This document shows, piece after piece, positions 15,155-23,678 of a stretch of DNA of 53,874 bases (position 1 is its first letter; each line of letters begins with the position of its first letter). Both the position numbers and the translations under genes were made by a program. Source of the DNA: Candidatus Binatus sp. (lineage in GTDB: Bacteria > Desulfobacterota > Binatia > Binatales > Binataceae); contig NZ_DATCTO010000089.1 of assembly GCF_036567905.1 (NCBI RefSeq), forward strand, positions 1 through 53,874, in the 5' to 3' direction. The notes beneath the pieces were generated by a model. The model was not told the DNA's origin. It searched no databases and worked only from the letters and a program-made list of their open reading frames with translations.

Positions 15155-16669
15155 CTAACGCTCCAGCGTCACCTGCCGGTCGAGCAGCCTCGAGAGCAGG
15201 TCCGTCCTCCTCTCGCATGTCCACAATTCGAGGTCGGCCTTCTCGTTGTTGGAATCGACTGCGATGATGAGCCTACCGGGAGAGTAGCGAACTTCGATAT
15301 TCTTGACCACACTGAAATGGCTTCGGTCCAGCGCGTCGGCGACGCGCAAGATGGCGGCGAGACCGCGGACCACACGCCGTTTCGAGGGCGCCAGGCCGTC
15401 CATTTCGGGCGAGTCCAGCTTCGGCGCCTGCTTGCGGTGGCCGCGCGCCGCCTGCGCGATCACCTCGACTTCGCCCGGATCGAAACCGAACAGCTCCGCG
15501 TTCTTGATTAGATAGTACGAGTGGCGATTGTGGCGGTCGTGATCGATCGCGTGGCCGATGTCGTGGAGCAACGCCGCGTATTCCAGCAACTCGCGCGAGC
15601 TCTTGGGCAGCGCGAGCACCGGCGCGGTCGCATCGAACAGCTTCAGCGCCAGCTTCGCGACCTGATGTCCGTGCTTGTTCACGCCGGCGAAGCGGGTCGC
15701 AAGCGCATTTACCGAGAGCCGGCGCGCGTGCTCGCCGCCGCCGCGAATGGTCGCGCTCGCCAGGCTCAGAAGCAGGCCCTCGCGCAGCGCCCACGTGCAT
15801 GCGACCAGCACCGGCGCCGCCGAGCGCTTGAGCACAAAGTCCACCAGCGCGCCCGCGGCCGGCATCAGGTCAACCCGCTTCGCGTCGATGCCAGGCAGCT
15901 CCGAGCGCAGCGCCGAATTTGCCGAGACCAGCTGGCCCGCGAGCTTGCTTACCTCCGCGGCCGTCGCACTCGCGCCGTGCATCCGCTCCAGTTCGTCGCC
16001 GCGCGCGGCGCGCGCCATCGCGACCAGGGTGTTGATAGTGCCCGAGGTTCCGATTGCGCGCACCACGCCCGCCTTGCGCGCCGTCTTCAGCAGCGCGCCG
16101 ATCTCGTCGTTGAGATGGCGTTCGAGCCGCTTGAGCTGCGCGCGGCTGGGCGGGTCGTCGGTAAGGTAGCGCTCGGCCAGACGCGCCGCGCCCAGCTTCA
16201 CGCTCTTCATCCACAGCGGCCGGCCGTCGCGAACCAGCACCAGCTCGACGCTGCCGCCGCCGACGTCGATCAACAAATGCGGTCCGCCGTCGAGTCCGAG
16301 CGCGTGGCGCGCGGCCAGAAAGATCAGCCGCGCCTCCTCGGTGCCGGAAATGATCTGCACGTTGAGACCGGTCTCGCGCCGGATGCGCCGGATGAAGGAG
16401 GCGCGGTTTTTCGACTCGCGCACCGCGCTGGTCGCCACCGCGCGCACCTTGGCCACCTTGCGCAGGCGCAGGATGCGATTGAAGTTGACCAGCGCCCGCA
16501 CCGCCAGATCCATCGCCTCGGGCATCAGATGTCCGGTCATGAATGCGCGCCGGCCCAGCCGCACCGTCTCCTTGACCCGATCGACCACCTCGACGTGGCC
16601 ATCGCGGCCGACATCGGCGACGATCATGTGCACCGAATTGGATCCGACATCGATCGCGCCAAGCCGCAT
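15155..16669 (-). CDS. ppx: Ppx/GppA exopolyphosphatase with HD domain
   Basis: A 504-residue protein of the exopolyphosphatase/pppGpp phosphohydrolase family. The actin-like ATPase core carries the phosphate-1 motif (AIDVGSNSVHMIVADVG), an Arg-rich switch (ATSAVRESKNR), the catalytic region (IISGTEEARLIFLA), phosphate-2 (LIDVGGGSVELV) and the GTSGTINTL adenosine loop. From about residue 325 there is an HD-type metal-binding domain (HDIGHAIDHDRHNRH). It would hydrolyse polyphosphate or pppGpp and so link phosphate storage to the stringent response. The two activities cannot be separated by sequence. First gene of a two-gene minus-strand unit. Confidence 0.9.
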   Translation of the reverse strand: MRLGAIDVGSNSVHMIVADVGRDGHVEVVDRVKETVRLGRRAFMTGHLMPEAMDLAVRALVNFNRILRLRKVAKVRAVATSAVRESKNRASFIRRIRRETGLNVQIISGTEEARLIFLAARHALGLDGGPHLLIDVGGGSVELVLVRDGRPLWMKSVKLGAARLAERYLTDDPPSRAQLKRLERHLNDEIGALLKTARKAGVVRAIGTSGTINTLVAMARAARGDELERMHGASATAAEVSKLAGQLVSANSALRSELPGIDAKRVDLMPAAGALVDFVLKRSAAPVLVACTWALREGLLLSLASATIRGGGEHARRLSVNALATRFAGVNKHGHQVAKLALKLFDATAPVLALPKSSRELLEYAALLHDIGHAIDHDRHNRHSYYLIKNAELFGFDPGEVEVIAQAARGHRKQAPKLDSPEMDGLAPSKRRVVRGLAAILRVADALDRSHFSVVKNIEVRYSPGRLIIAVDSNNEKADLELWTCERRTDLLSRLLDRQVTLER

Positions 16670-16713
16670 GATCAGAAGCTAACCCCTCATGCGCGCGATG
16701 TCACCCACGCACG

Positions 16714-16740
16714 GCAGGGGTGACCAGGGGTGACCCCTGC
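16714..16740. repeat. inverted repeat
   Basis: GCAGGGGT (16714-16721) and ACCCCTGC (16733-16740) are perfect 8-base arms around an 11-base loop, and AGGGGTGACC also occurs twice in tandem inside. It lies immediately before a larger nested palindrome. There is no T-run, so it is not a simple terminator. Confidence 0.6.
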
Positions 16741-16743
16741 ACC

Positions 16744-16800
16744 CAGTATTAAGGCCGCCCGCCGTTGGCGGGCGCGGCCCCTGCCAACGGCTTAATACTG
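16744..16800. repeat. 57-base nested palindrome
   Basis: Outer arms CAGTATTAAG (16744-16753) and CTTAATACTG (16791-16800) match perfectly. Inner arms CCGTTGGC (16762-16769) and GCCAACGG (16783-16790) also match perfectly, and an alternative GCCCGCC/GGCGGGC hairpin is nested inside. The structure is that of a mobile palindromic repeat or element terminus. It abuts the remnant of a molybdopterin oxidoreductase gene. Confidence 0.65.
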
Positions 16801-17113
16801 CGCTGCCGTCGCCACGGCCAGGGGAATCACCGACCACGACTACATCCGGGTGTTCAACGATTACGGCGATTCCGTGGTGAGAGCCAAGCTGACCGAGTGC
16901 GTACGCCCCGACCAACTGGTCATCTACCACGCCTGGGAGCCGTATCAGTATCCGAACTGGATGCCCTACGACGGAATTCTGCCCGGGCCCGTCAAGGGCC
17001 TGCACTTCGCCGGCGGCTACCGCCACTATCAGTACATGCTGTGGAACTGGTCGCCCGCTCAGGAGGATCGCCACACCAGCATCGACATCGAAAAGGCCGC
17101 CTTCCAGGGTTGA
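16801..17113 (+). pseudogene. C-terminal remnant of molybdopterin oxidoreductase
   Basis: A frame open from the palindrome edge to the TGA at 17113 encodes about 103 residues. GITDHDYIRVFNDYGD, then VRPDQLVIYHAWEPYQYP, KGLHFAGGYRHYQYM and SIDIEKAAF match the extreme C-terminal domain of large DMSO-reductase-family catalytic subunits of the ethylbenzene dehydrogenase/nitrate reductase-like group. Those proteins have 800-1000 residues; only the last tenth remains, cut off at the nested palindrome. An internal ATG at 16850 exists but cannot give an enzyme. It looks like the scar of a deletion or insertion. Confidence 0.75.
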
Positions 17114-17143
17114 CGCCATAGTGATAAACGGCAGTAAGGTACT

Positions 17144-17626
17144 TTGATGCCCTTGGCGCTTACATCGGCTGCCTTCGACAACGGAAAGGAGATTCCCGCC
17201 GTCCATACCTGCGATGGCAAAGACGTCTCGCCCGCCATTGCGTGGTCGGGCGCGCCAAGCGCTGCGCGCAGCCTTGCGCTGATTATGGACGACCCTGACG
17301 CGCCCGATCCCGCCGCGCCGCAGATGGTGTGGGTCCACTGGGTGCTGTACAACCTCCCGCCCTCGGCCGCAGGGCTGCCGCAGGCCGTCAAGCCCGAGCA
17401 CTTGCCGGCGGGGACCTGCGAGGGGCGCAATGATTGGGGAAGGACCGGATATGGCGGCCCCTGCCCTCCGATCGGACGCCATCGATACTTCTTCAAGCTC
17501 TACGCATTGGATAGCCTCATGCCGGATCTTAAGCGGCCCACCAAAGCGCAACTGGAAGCGGCGATGCAAGGACACATCGTCGAGCAGGCAACGCTGATGG
17601 GAACCTGCCAGCGCAGCCACCGCTAG
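17144..17626 (+). CDS. YbhB/YbcL (PEBP, Raf-kinase-inhibitor-like) protein
   Basis: A 160-residue phosphatidylethanolamine-binding-protein-like domain. Family signatures are visible: HTCDGKDVSPAIAWSGAP, LIMDDPDAPDP, VHWVLYNLP, then GYGGPCPPIGRHRYFFKLYA. These residues line the anion pocket (DPDAP, GPCPP and HRY). Bacterial members are cytoplasmic or periplasmic proteins of unclear role; no signal peptide is present here. The length is standard. AAGG precedes the ATG. It follows the oxidoreductase remnant by 30 bases and is itself followed by a perfect palindrome. Confidence 0.88.
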   Translation: MMPLALTSAAFDNGKEIPAVHTCDGKDVSPAIAWSGAPSAARSLALIMDDPDAPDPAAPQMVWVHWVLYNLPPSAAGLPQAVKPEHLPAGTCEGRNDWGRTGYGGPCPPIGRHRYFFKLYALDSLMPDLKRPTKAQLEAAMQGHIVEQATLMGTCQRSHR

Positions 17627-17650
17627 CACGGCGCGGCGGCACATCAGGCA

Positions 17651-17674
17651 GGTCAAGGGGCCAGCCCCTTGACC
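17651..17674. repeat. perfect 10-bp palindrome
   Basis: GGTCAAGGGG (17651-17660) and CCCCTTGACC (17665-17674) form a perfect stem with loop CCAG. It stands 25 bases after the PEBP gene. There is no immediate T-run (TTTTT occurs 13 bases later), so it may be a palindromic repeat or a weak terminator. Confidence 0.6.
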
Positions 17675-17816
17675 CAAGACAGGATTTTTCCGTCCGCGCT
17701 CTTTGGGGTTATCATCCCCGCGTGTGGCTGCCGGGCGAAGAATCCCGCTTTTTTCCCCGTCCCGCCCGCAGTACCCACTCCCGGTGCGGACAAGAAACGG
17801 ATAAGCTTTTTTTCCC

Positions 17817-19502
17817 ATGGCGGGGAACCTTCTTTTTTACGGCGACAATCTGAGCGTCCTGCGCGAGAACCTCGCGAGCGAATCGATCGACCTCGTCTAT
17901 CTCGATCCGCCGTTCAACTCAGAACGCGATTACAACGTGCTCTTCAAGGAGCACGGCACCGAGTCCGAAGCGCAAATTCGCGCCTTCGAGGACTACTGGC
18001 ATTGGGACATCACGGCGGAGAAGACCTACGCCGAATTGACCAACACCGACGCCGAAAAACGCGGTGTCCCTGGGCGGCTGGTTACGCTGATGGAGTCGAT
18101 GCGCCAGTTTTTGGGCCAGAGCGACATGATGGCGTACCTGGTGATGATGGCGATCCGGCTGGCGGAACTCAGGCGGGTGCTGAAGCCGACGGGATCGCTG
18201 TACCTGCATTGCGACCCAACCGCGAGCCACTATTTGAAGCTCATTTTGGACTCGGTGTTTGGCCCGACCATTTTCAAAAACGAAATTGTCTGGAAGCGGA
18301 GCAGCGCGCACAGCGACACGAAGCAAGGCCGCCGGCAGTACGGCCGGATTCACGATTTGCTGTTGTTCTACACGAAGAGCGGTGAATGGACGTGGAACCC
18401 ACAGTACACGCCTTACGATCCCGAATACGTTGAGGGCTTCTACAAGTTTGTAGAGCCGGAGACTGGCCGACGATACCGACTGGGCGATCTAACCGGGCCA
18501 GGTGGAGCGGCAAAGGGTAACCCTCGCTATGAAGTTATGGGAGTAACTCGATACTGGCGCTACAGCAAAGAAAAAATGCAGGAGCTGATTCAACAGGGCC
18601 GTGTCATTCAAACAGGTCCCGGTGTGGTACCAGCCTACAAACGATACCTCGATGAGATGCCCGGCGTGCCGCTTCAAGATGTCTGGACTGACCTGAATCC
18701 AGTCGCTGCGCAAGCAGCTGAGCGGCTTGGCTATCCGACGCAAAAGCCCGTTGCGCTGCTCGAACGCATGATCAATGCTTCGTCAAACGAGGGCGACGTC
18801 GTCCTCGATCCCTTCTGCGGATGCGGCACCGCGCTGCACGCCGCGCAACGGCTGAATCGGCGCTGGATTGGGATCGACATCACGCACCTTGCGATTGGCC
18901 TCATCCGCAATCGTCTCGACACCGCCTTCCCCGGAATTGAGTACCAAGTTCACGGCGTGCCCGCTGACGCCGAGGGGGCGCGCGTACTGGCCGGAACTGA
19001 TCCTTACGACTTTCAATGGTGGGCGCTGCCATTGATTGGCGCGCGTCCGATCGCCAACGGGGAACCGGACCAGAAAAAGGGAAAGAAGGGGATGGACCGC
19101 GGTGTGGACGGGGTGATCAGGTTCATCGACAATCCCGCCGCACAGCGCAGCAATCGGATTGTCGTATCGGTAAAGGCGGGGAAGAACCTCAGCCCGTGGA
19201 TGGTTCGCGACTTGCGCGGCACCGTCGAGCGCGAAAACGCGCCCATCGGCGTGCTGCTCTCGATGTACGAGCCTAGCGCCGAGATGCGTTCGGAGGCCGC
19301 GAAGGCGGGCCTTTGGCATTCGGATTCATGGGGCCGTGACTACCCGAGGATTCAGTTGATCACGATCGAGGAAGCATTCAAGGGCAAGCGCGTCGATTAT
19401 CCGGGGCGCGACGTGACGTTGCAGGCGGCGCCCACGGAGGAGAGGGTCTCCGAGACGCTGCCACTGGCCGGAATGAAGCCGCGAACGAGGAAGAAGCGGT
19501 AA
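17817..19502 (+). CDS. DNA methyltransferase with C-terminal nuclease-like domain
   Basis: A 561-residue protein. The methyltransferase part has catalytic motif DPPF at about 30-33 (VYLDPPFNSERDYN) and the AdoMet motif DPFCGCGTALHAA at about 331-343 with WIGIDITH, the beta-type order. Residues about 420-500 form a second domain (MDRGVDGVIRF, then RIVVSVKAGKNLS and VRDLRGTVERENA) resembling an Mrr-like PD-(D/E)XK fold: Asp431 and Lys453 fit. The position usually Glu or Gln before Lys is Ser here (SVK), as I recall for other members of this fused family. It may be a self-contained modification/restriction or modification-sensing enzyme. It is followed after 48 bases by an AbiJ-like gene. Confidence 0.87.
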   Translation: MAGNLLFYGDNLSVLRENLASESIDLVYLDPPFNSERDYNVLFKEHGTESEAQIRAFEDYWHWDITAEKTYAELTNTDAEKRGVPGRLVTLMESMRQFLGQSDMMAYLVMMAIRLAELRRVLKPTGSLYLHCDPTASHYLKLILDSVFGPTIFKNEIVWKRSSAHSDTKQGRRQYGRIHDLLLFYTKSGEWTWNPQYTPYDPEYVEGFYKFVEPETGRRYRLGDLTGPGGAAKGNPRYEVMGVTRYWRYSKEKMQELIQQGRVIQTGPGVVPAYKRYLDEMPGVPLQDVWTDLNPVAAQAAERLGYPTQKPVALLERMINASSNEGDVVLDPFCGCGTALHAAQRLNRRWIGIDITHLAIGLIRNRLDTAFPGIEYQVHGVPADAEGARVLAGTDPYDFQWWALPLIGARPIANGEPDQKKGKKGMDRGVDGVIRFIDNPAAQRSNRIVVSVKAGKNLSPWMVRDLRGTVERENAPIGVLLSMYEPSAEMRSEAAKAGLWHSDSWGRDYPRIQLITIEEAFKGKRVDYPGRDVTLQAAPTEERVSETLPLAGMKPRTRKKR

Positions 19503-19550
19503 AGTAGCCTTTTCGCCAATTTGTCAGGGAATTTTATCCGGAACTTGATC

Positions 19551-20342
19551 GTGAGTGCGCCGTTTTCAAAAAGACACGGATATACGCGCCAAAAGATTAT
19601 CGCGCGTGAATCGGCTCCCAAGCAATTGCGATCAGACGTTCTCTTTGCCATCCACGTACTGTGCGGTTATTCCTACGAACGCGATCTATCGAAACTGTGC
19701 GACCGGCTTGAGCCTATTCTAAAGCGAAGCTCATCCAGCTTGATTTTTGGTAAATTTGATAAGGAGGTTATGGAGTGTCAGTGGTTCAGATTTTACGACT
19801 GCGTAGAGACCACTTCCCAGTTTCTTACGGACCGACAATCCGTTGAAGGCTTTGCGCAGCGGGCCAAACAATTTGAAGAACAAGTCAACAACGCTCTTGA
19901 GGAGAATGGGGTTGGCTGGAAATTGGTTGAGGGGCAACTCCAGATCCGCGGCGACGAAGGCTTCGAAAAATCATTTCAATCTGCACTCGATAATCTGGAA
20001 GCGCGGGGTTTGTCAGTTGCGCATTCTGAAATGCGCGAGGCGCTGAACGATCTGTCGCGTCGGCCGACAGCCGATGCGACAGGCGCAATACAGCACGCCA
20101 TGGCGTCGTTGGAGTCCGCCGCCCGCGAGCGGGCCGGGAACCGAAGGGCTACGCTGGGAAAATTGATTCCAAAGCTCGGTCTGCGGGTGCCACTGAATAT
20201 AGCTGTAGACAAACTCTGGGGCTATGCATCCGATTCCGCGCGGCATGGGAAGGAAGGGAAGACGCCGAGCAGGCGTGAGGCCACACTTGTAGTAGGAACG
20301 TGCGCCGCGGTGGCGGCGTTTCTCTCGGACGTGGACGAATGA
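19551..20342 (+). CDS. AbiJ-like abortive-infection/HEPN protein
   Basis: A 263-residue protein. The start (APFSKRHGYTRQKIIARESAP) resembles the N-terminus of AbiJ-type abortive-infection proteins. The C-terminus (ATLGKLIPKLG, KLWGYASDSARHGKEG, REATLVVGTCAAVAAFL) has the helical layout and the RH pair expected of a HEPN ribonuclease-like or nucleic-acid-binding domain. The frame is open from a TTG at 19521, but the family-like start and a GGAA eight bases upstream favour GTG at 19551. Position next to a modification enzyme supports a phage-defence role. The family call is from memory of motif patterns, so moderate. Confidence 0.6.
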   Translation: MSAPFSKRHGYTRQKIIARESAPKQLRSDVLFAIHVLCGYSYERDLSKLCDRLEPILKRSSSSLIFGKFDKEVMECQWFRFYDCVETTSQFLTDRQSVEGFAQRAKQFEEQVNNALEENGVGWKLVEGQLQIRGDEGFEKSFQSALDNLEARGLSVAHSEMREALNDLSRRPTADATGAIQHAMASLESAARERAGNRRATLGKLIPKLGLRVPLNIAVDKLWGYASDSARHGKEGKTPSRREATLVVGTCAAVAAFLSDVDE

Positions 20343-20512
20343 TCTGGCTCGCTCAGGAGCGGATTTAGGGATTCCTCGCGCGGCAGCCACGCGCGGGAAG
20401 GACAGCAAAAAAAGGCGGCCTCAAACATCCTGTGAAAGGTGCGCCGGTTGGCTCCTGCTACCGAACGAACGCATACTCTTGCGTATGTTTTCAAATCTAT
20501 GGTCATGTCTTT

Positions 20513-20908
20513 ATGGTGAATGCGCACCGCAAGGCGCTGGAAGGACGCACGATGGCTGAGCAGAGCGGACGCGGGACCCAAGCGGCCCGAGCGCGGCGCG
20601 GCGAAAAGGCGATCGGCGGCAAGCGAGCTTTCACTCAGATGGAAACGGCCCGGCCCAGATTTAATTCTCCAGCTTCGCTGTTGTCCGAGCGCGCAAAAGA
20701 GCAAGGCAGCAAGGTCTGCCTCCTTTGCGAGGAGCGGATGGCGAGCTTCATGGCGCCGCGCTATTTCGACTTCCGCGAAAGCCTGCCCAAGACCGAAACC
20801 CACCGGATTCAGAAGGCGCAACTAAAGCAACACGGCATTACCCCTGCCACCCGGGACCGCGACAAGGACGCCTTGGTGGACAGCGAACACAACACATTGA
20901 GGAGCTGA
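20513..20908 (+). CDS. hypothetical protein, doubtful
   Basis: A 131-residue frame ending 11 bases before the nitroreductase gene. It is basic at the start (RGEKAIGGKRAF) and has a CLLC pair in the middle followed by FMAPRYFDFRESLPKTETHR, which reads like real protein. ATG codons at 20513 and 20552 are both possible; neither has a strong SD. I do not recognise a family. The adjoining 20343-20512 gap shows no feature. This may be a genuine small gene or a fortuitous high-GC frame. Confidence 0.35.
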   Translation: MVNAHRKALEGRTMAEQSGRGTQAARARRGEKAIGGKRAFTQMETARPRFNSPASLLSERAKEQGSKVCLLCEERMASFMAPRYFDFRESLPKTETHRIQKAQLKQHGITPATRDRDKDALVDSEHNTLRS

Positions 20909-20919
20909 GTAAAACACGC

Positions 20920-21762
20920 ATGGAACTCAAGGAAGCAATCGGCATCAGACGCACCATCCGCTTCTACAATCCGTACCGGCCGGTCGAGCGCGCCAAGATC
21001 CAGAAGATGCTCGAGGCCGCGCGGCTCGCCTCGTTTTGGGGCAACGTGCAGGCGCTGCGCGCGGTCGTGATGTTCCGCGATTCCTCCCCGCCGGAAAATT
21101 GGGCGGCGCTCGTCGCCCCGCTCGGAACCAGCCAGTTAAAGCACTGCCCGGCCGTAATCCTCTGGTACTGGGTGGAAGAGGCGATCTTCGACCGCAAGAG
21201 CGGCCACCTGACCCAGGGCGAGCGGCTCCATGAACTGGTCGCGGCGCGCGTGATGGGCGTTGACGAAGCCGCCGAGCACAAGGCGCTCGATCAGTTGTTG
21301 ATTCCCTACTTCCGCATGAACGCCGAGGATATGCTCAAATCCGGACTCACCGAGATGGATTGCGGACAGGCGATCGGCCAAGCCACCCTGGTCGCCTACG
21401 AGGAGGGCCTCGGCACCTGCTGCATCGGCACCGGAGAGCTCGGCGGCGTGCGCGAGCGCAAGATGCGCAAGGTGTTCAATCTTCCCGAAACCGCCCATCT
21501 GATTGTCGTGATGAGCGTCGGCTACCCGCTCGAGAGCCGTGAAGCGGGCGGCCAGCGGCCCAAGCTGCCCTTCGAACAACTGTTCTTCGTCAACGGGCAC
21601 GGCAAGCCATTCGAGCGCGATCCCAAGGTGGTCGAGGAACTTAAGCGCGACAAGATGATCCAGGCGCCCGCTCCGCTGCCATGGCGCCAGCAGGAACTCG
21701 AATTCGTCCATAAGGCGCTGGACATACCGACGAGCTTCATCCCTGCCGGTGGCAGTTCGTAG
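20920..21762 (+). CDS. nitroreductase-family protein (copy 1)
   Basis: A 280-residue FMN-dependent nitroreductase-like protein. The start MELKEAIGIRRTIRFYNP and KIQKMLEAARLAS is the FMN-phosphate-binding region (RRTIR), and DCGQAIGQATLVAYEEGLGTC is the second conserved helix. It is longer than classical nitroreductases, with a C-terminal extension ending MIQAPAPLPWRQQE. The gene at 31162 shares this extension nearly word for word, so the two are paralogues. GAGCTGAG precedes the ATG. It is followed 27 bases later by an acyl-CoA dehydrogenase gene, suggesting joint action on a CoA-linked or unsaturated substrate. The reaction is unknown. Confidence 0.82.
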   Translation: MELKEAIGIRRTIRFYNPYRPVERAKIQKMLEAARLASFWGNVQALRAVVMFRDSSPPENWAALVAPLGTSQLKHCPAVILWYWVEEAIFDRKSGHLTQGERLHELVAARVMGVDEAAEHKALDQLLIPYFRMNAEDMLKSGLTEMDCGQAIGQATLVAYEEGLGTCCIGTGELGGVRERKMRKVFNLPETAHLIVVMSVGYPLESREAGGQRPKLPFEQLFFVNGHGKPFERDPKVVEELKRDKMIQAPAPLPWRQQELEFVHKALDIPTSFIPAGGSS

Positions 21763-21789
21763 CCGGTAGCCGGCTGCGGGAGGTTGGCG

Positions 21790-23040
21790 ATGGACGCTTA
21801 CATGGAAATGGACCGCAATCTGCCCGCGGACCTTTGCGCGCTCAGGGACAACGTCCACCGCTTTGCCAAAGAGGTGCTGCGGCCGACCGCAATGGAACTC
21901 GACCGCCTGCCCGACCCGCGCGATGTCATCGCGCCCGGCTCTTCGCTGTGGACCTTCATGCGCCGGGCGTATGCGCTTGGCTATCACACCGCCTCCTTCC
22001 CTGAAGCAATCGGTGGCCTGGGCCTGCACGGGCTTGGGGTTCAGATCTTTCTGGAGGAGCTCGGATGGGGCGGCGCCGACCTCGCGATCAGCCTCGGCGT
22101 CGCGGGCGCTCCGTTTGGTGCGCTGGCGATGGCCGGAAATCCCGAACTTATCGACGCTTTCGTCAAGCCCTATATCGCCGACCGCGACGCCCGCTTTATC
22201 GGGTCATGGCCCGTGACCGAGCCGAATCACGGTTCGGATTGGGCGATGTTCCTTGCGAGCGAAGGTGAAGCCAGCCCCGCCGGACGCGCGACCATCCGGC
22301 GCGACGGCGACTCCTACGTGATCAACGGCCAGAAGGCGGCGTGGGTTTCCAACGGCACGATCTCGACCCACGGAATCGTGTACCTGATGGCGCCGGCGGC
22401 CAATGGACAGCCGGCCGGTGGCATGGTCGTGTTCATTCCCTTCAATCTGCCGGGCGTCTCCAAGGGAAAACCGCTCAACAAGATCGGCCAGCGGGCGCTC
22501 AACCAGGGCGAGATCTTTTTCGACAACGTGCGCATCCCGGACCGCTACGTGCTCGCCACGCCCGAGGCCTTCCCGATGGTGGCGGCGATTACGCTGACCA
22601 ACGCGAACAGCACAATGGCGGCAGTGTTCACCGGCGTTGCGCGCGCCGCCTTCGAGGCCGCGCTGGACTACTCAAAGGATCGCATCCAGGGCGGCAAGCC
22701 GATCTGCGAGCATCAACTCGTCCAAAAGCGCCTGTTCGACATGTTCACCCGGGTCGAGGCATGCCGCGCGCTGTCGCGCGCCGTGATGGTGCACAACGAT
22801 CCTCCGCCCGCAATCGATCTCGAGTATGCAATCGCGGCCAAGACCTTCTGCACCCAGGCCTCGTTCGAGGTCGCTTCCGACGCGCTGCAAATCTTCGGCG
22901 GCAACGGGCTCAGCCGCGAGTACCCCATCGAGAAGATCTTCCGCGACGCGCGCGCGTCGCTGATCGAGGACGGCACCAACGATGTCCTGAGCTTGACCGG
23001 CGCACTCCGGATCCTGGATCGCAACCCAGTGCCGATCTGA
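21790..23040 (+). CDS. acyl-CoA dehydrogenase family protein (copy 2)
   Basis: A 416-residue paralogue of the protein encoded at 10568-11818. It shares the domain order and strings such as GSWPVTEPNHGSDWA, GQKAAWVSN and NQGEIFFDNVRIPDRY. The C-terminal catalytic region reads IEDGTND, putting Asp where classical enzymes have the Glu base. Frame starts at a TTG (21784), but the ATG at 21790, eight bases after GGAGG, is the better start. It follows a nitroreductase in the same operon. Membership of the fold is certain; dehydrogenase activity with an Asp base is an open question. Confidence 0.88.
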   Translation: MDAYMEMDRNLPADLCALRDNVHRFAKEVLRPTAMELDRLPDPRDVIAPGSSLWTFMRRAYALGYHTASFPEAIGGLGLHGLGVQIFLEELGWGGADLAISLGVAGAPFGALAMAGNPELIDAFVKPYIADRDARFIGSWPVTEPNHGSDWAMFLASEGEASPAGRATIRRDGDSYVINGQKAAWVSNGTISTHGIVYLMAPAANGQPAGGMVVFIPFNLPGVSKGKPLNKIGQRALNQGEIFFDNVRIPDRYVLATPEAFPMVAAITLTNANSTMAAVFTGVARAAFEAALDYSKDRIQGGKPICEHQLVQKRLFDMFTRVEACRALSRAVMVHNDPPPAIDLEYAIAAKTFCTQASFEVASDALQIFGGNGLSREYPIEKIFRDARASLIEDGTNDVLSLTGALRILDRNPVPI

Positions 23041-23083
23041 CTCTGCCGCTCTGGCCGCCGGCACCTCGCTCAAAGGAGCGCCA

Positions 23084-23677
23084 ATGATAGTTGCCGAGCT
23101 GATGACCCCGAAGCCTGTGACTGTCGCGCCGAGTGACACGCTGGAAGCAGCGCACGAGAAGATGGAAGCCGGCCGGTTCCGACAGGTTCCGGTGGTGGAT
23201 AAGGAAAGACTGGTCGGTATTCTGACCGACCGTGACACACGCCTGCACATCGGACAGTTGGCTTACACGCGCGTCGATGCGGCCATGAGCGCCCATCCAT
23301 TTTCGGTCCATCCTTCCACGCCGGTCGAGAAAGCCGCTCACCTGCTTATGACCAACAAGATCGGCGGTCTCCCGGTGGTCGAGGAGGGCAAGCTGGTCGG
23401 CATCATAACCGCCACCGATATGCTGCGGGTGCTGGAGGCCGTGCTCGGAGCTGCTGCCGAGGGCAGTTCCAGAATTGATCTCGATCTGAGTGGCTCCGGA
23501 GAGATAGCGGCCGCAACCAGCCTCGTCCGCTCGATTTGTCCTCTCCTCGGTGTCGGGACGTACCGGCGAGGTACGCAACGTGAGATTCTATACGTGCTGG
23601 TTCCTTCGACCAGCGCGCAACGCACGGCACACGCGTTGAAGGAGCGCGGCTTCAAGGTCCTTGCCGTCCACTACTGA
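23084..23677 (+). CDS. tandem CBS-domain protein with ACT-like tail
   Basis: A 197-residue protein. Two CBS motifs occupy residues about 1-125: AELMTPKPVTVAPSDTLEAA with VGILTDRD, then HPFSVHPSTPVEKAAHLL with VGIITATDML. Residues about 130-197 resemble the ACT-like domain of AcuB-type proteins. CBS pairs bind adenine nucleotides and sense energy state; with no catalytic domain, it likely regulates a partner. AAAGGAG precedes the ATG. The stop is one base before the nicotinamidase ATG, so the two are coupled. A second, unlinked CBS protein is encoded at 26248. Confidence 0.87.
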   Translation: MIVAELMTPKPVTVAPSDTLEAAHEKMEAGRFRQVPVVDKERLVGILTDRDTRLHIGQLAYTRVDAAMSAHPFSVHPSTPVEKAAHLLMTNKIGGLPVVEEGKLVGIITATDMLRVLEAVLGAAAEGSSRIDLDLSGSGEIAAATSLVRSICPLLGVGTYRRGTQREILYVLVPSTSAQRTAHALKERGFKVLAVHY

Positions 23678-23678
23678 C

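Noticed and set aside
15521..16723. 400-residue plus-strand ORF opposite ppx
   Set aside because: Arg/Ala/His-rich antisense shadow of the well-supported Ppx/GppA gene; no domain and no SD.
16679..17818. 379-residue minus-strand ORF over the oxidoreductase remnant and PEBP gene
   Set aside because: It crosses three palindromes and opposes two recognisable frames; no protein-like pattern.
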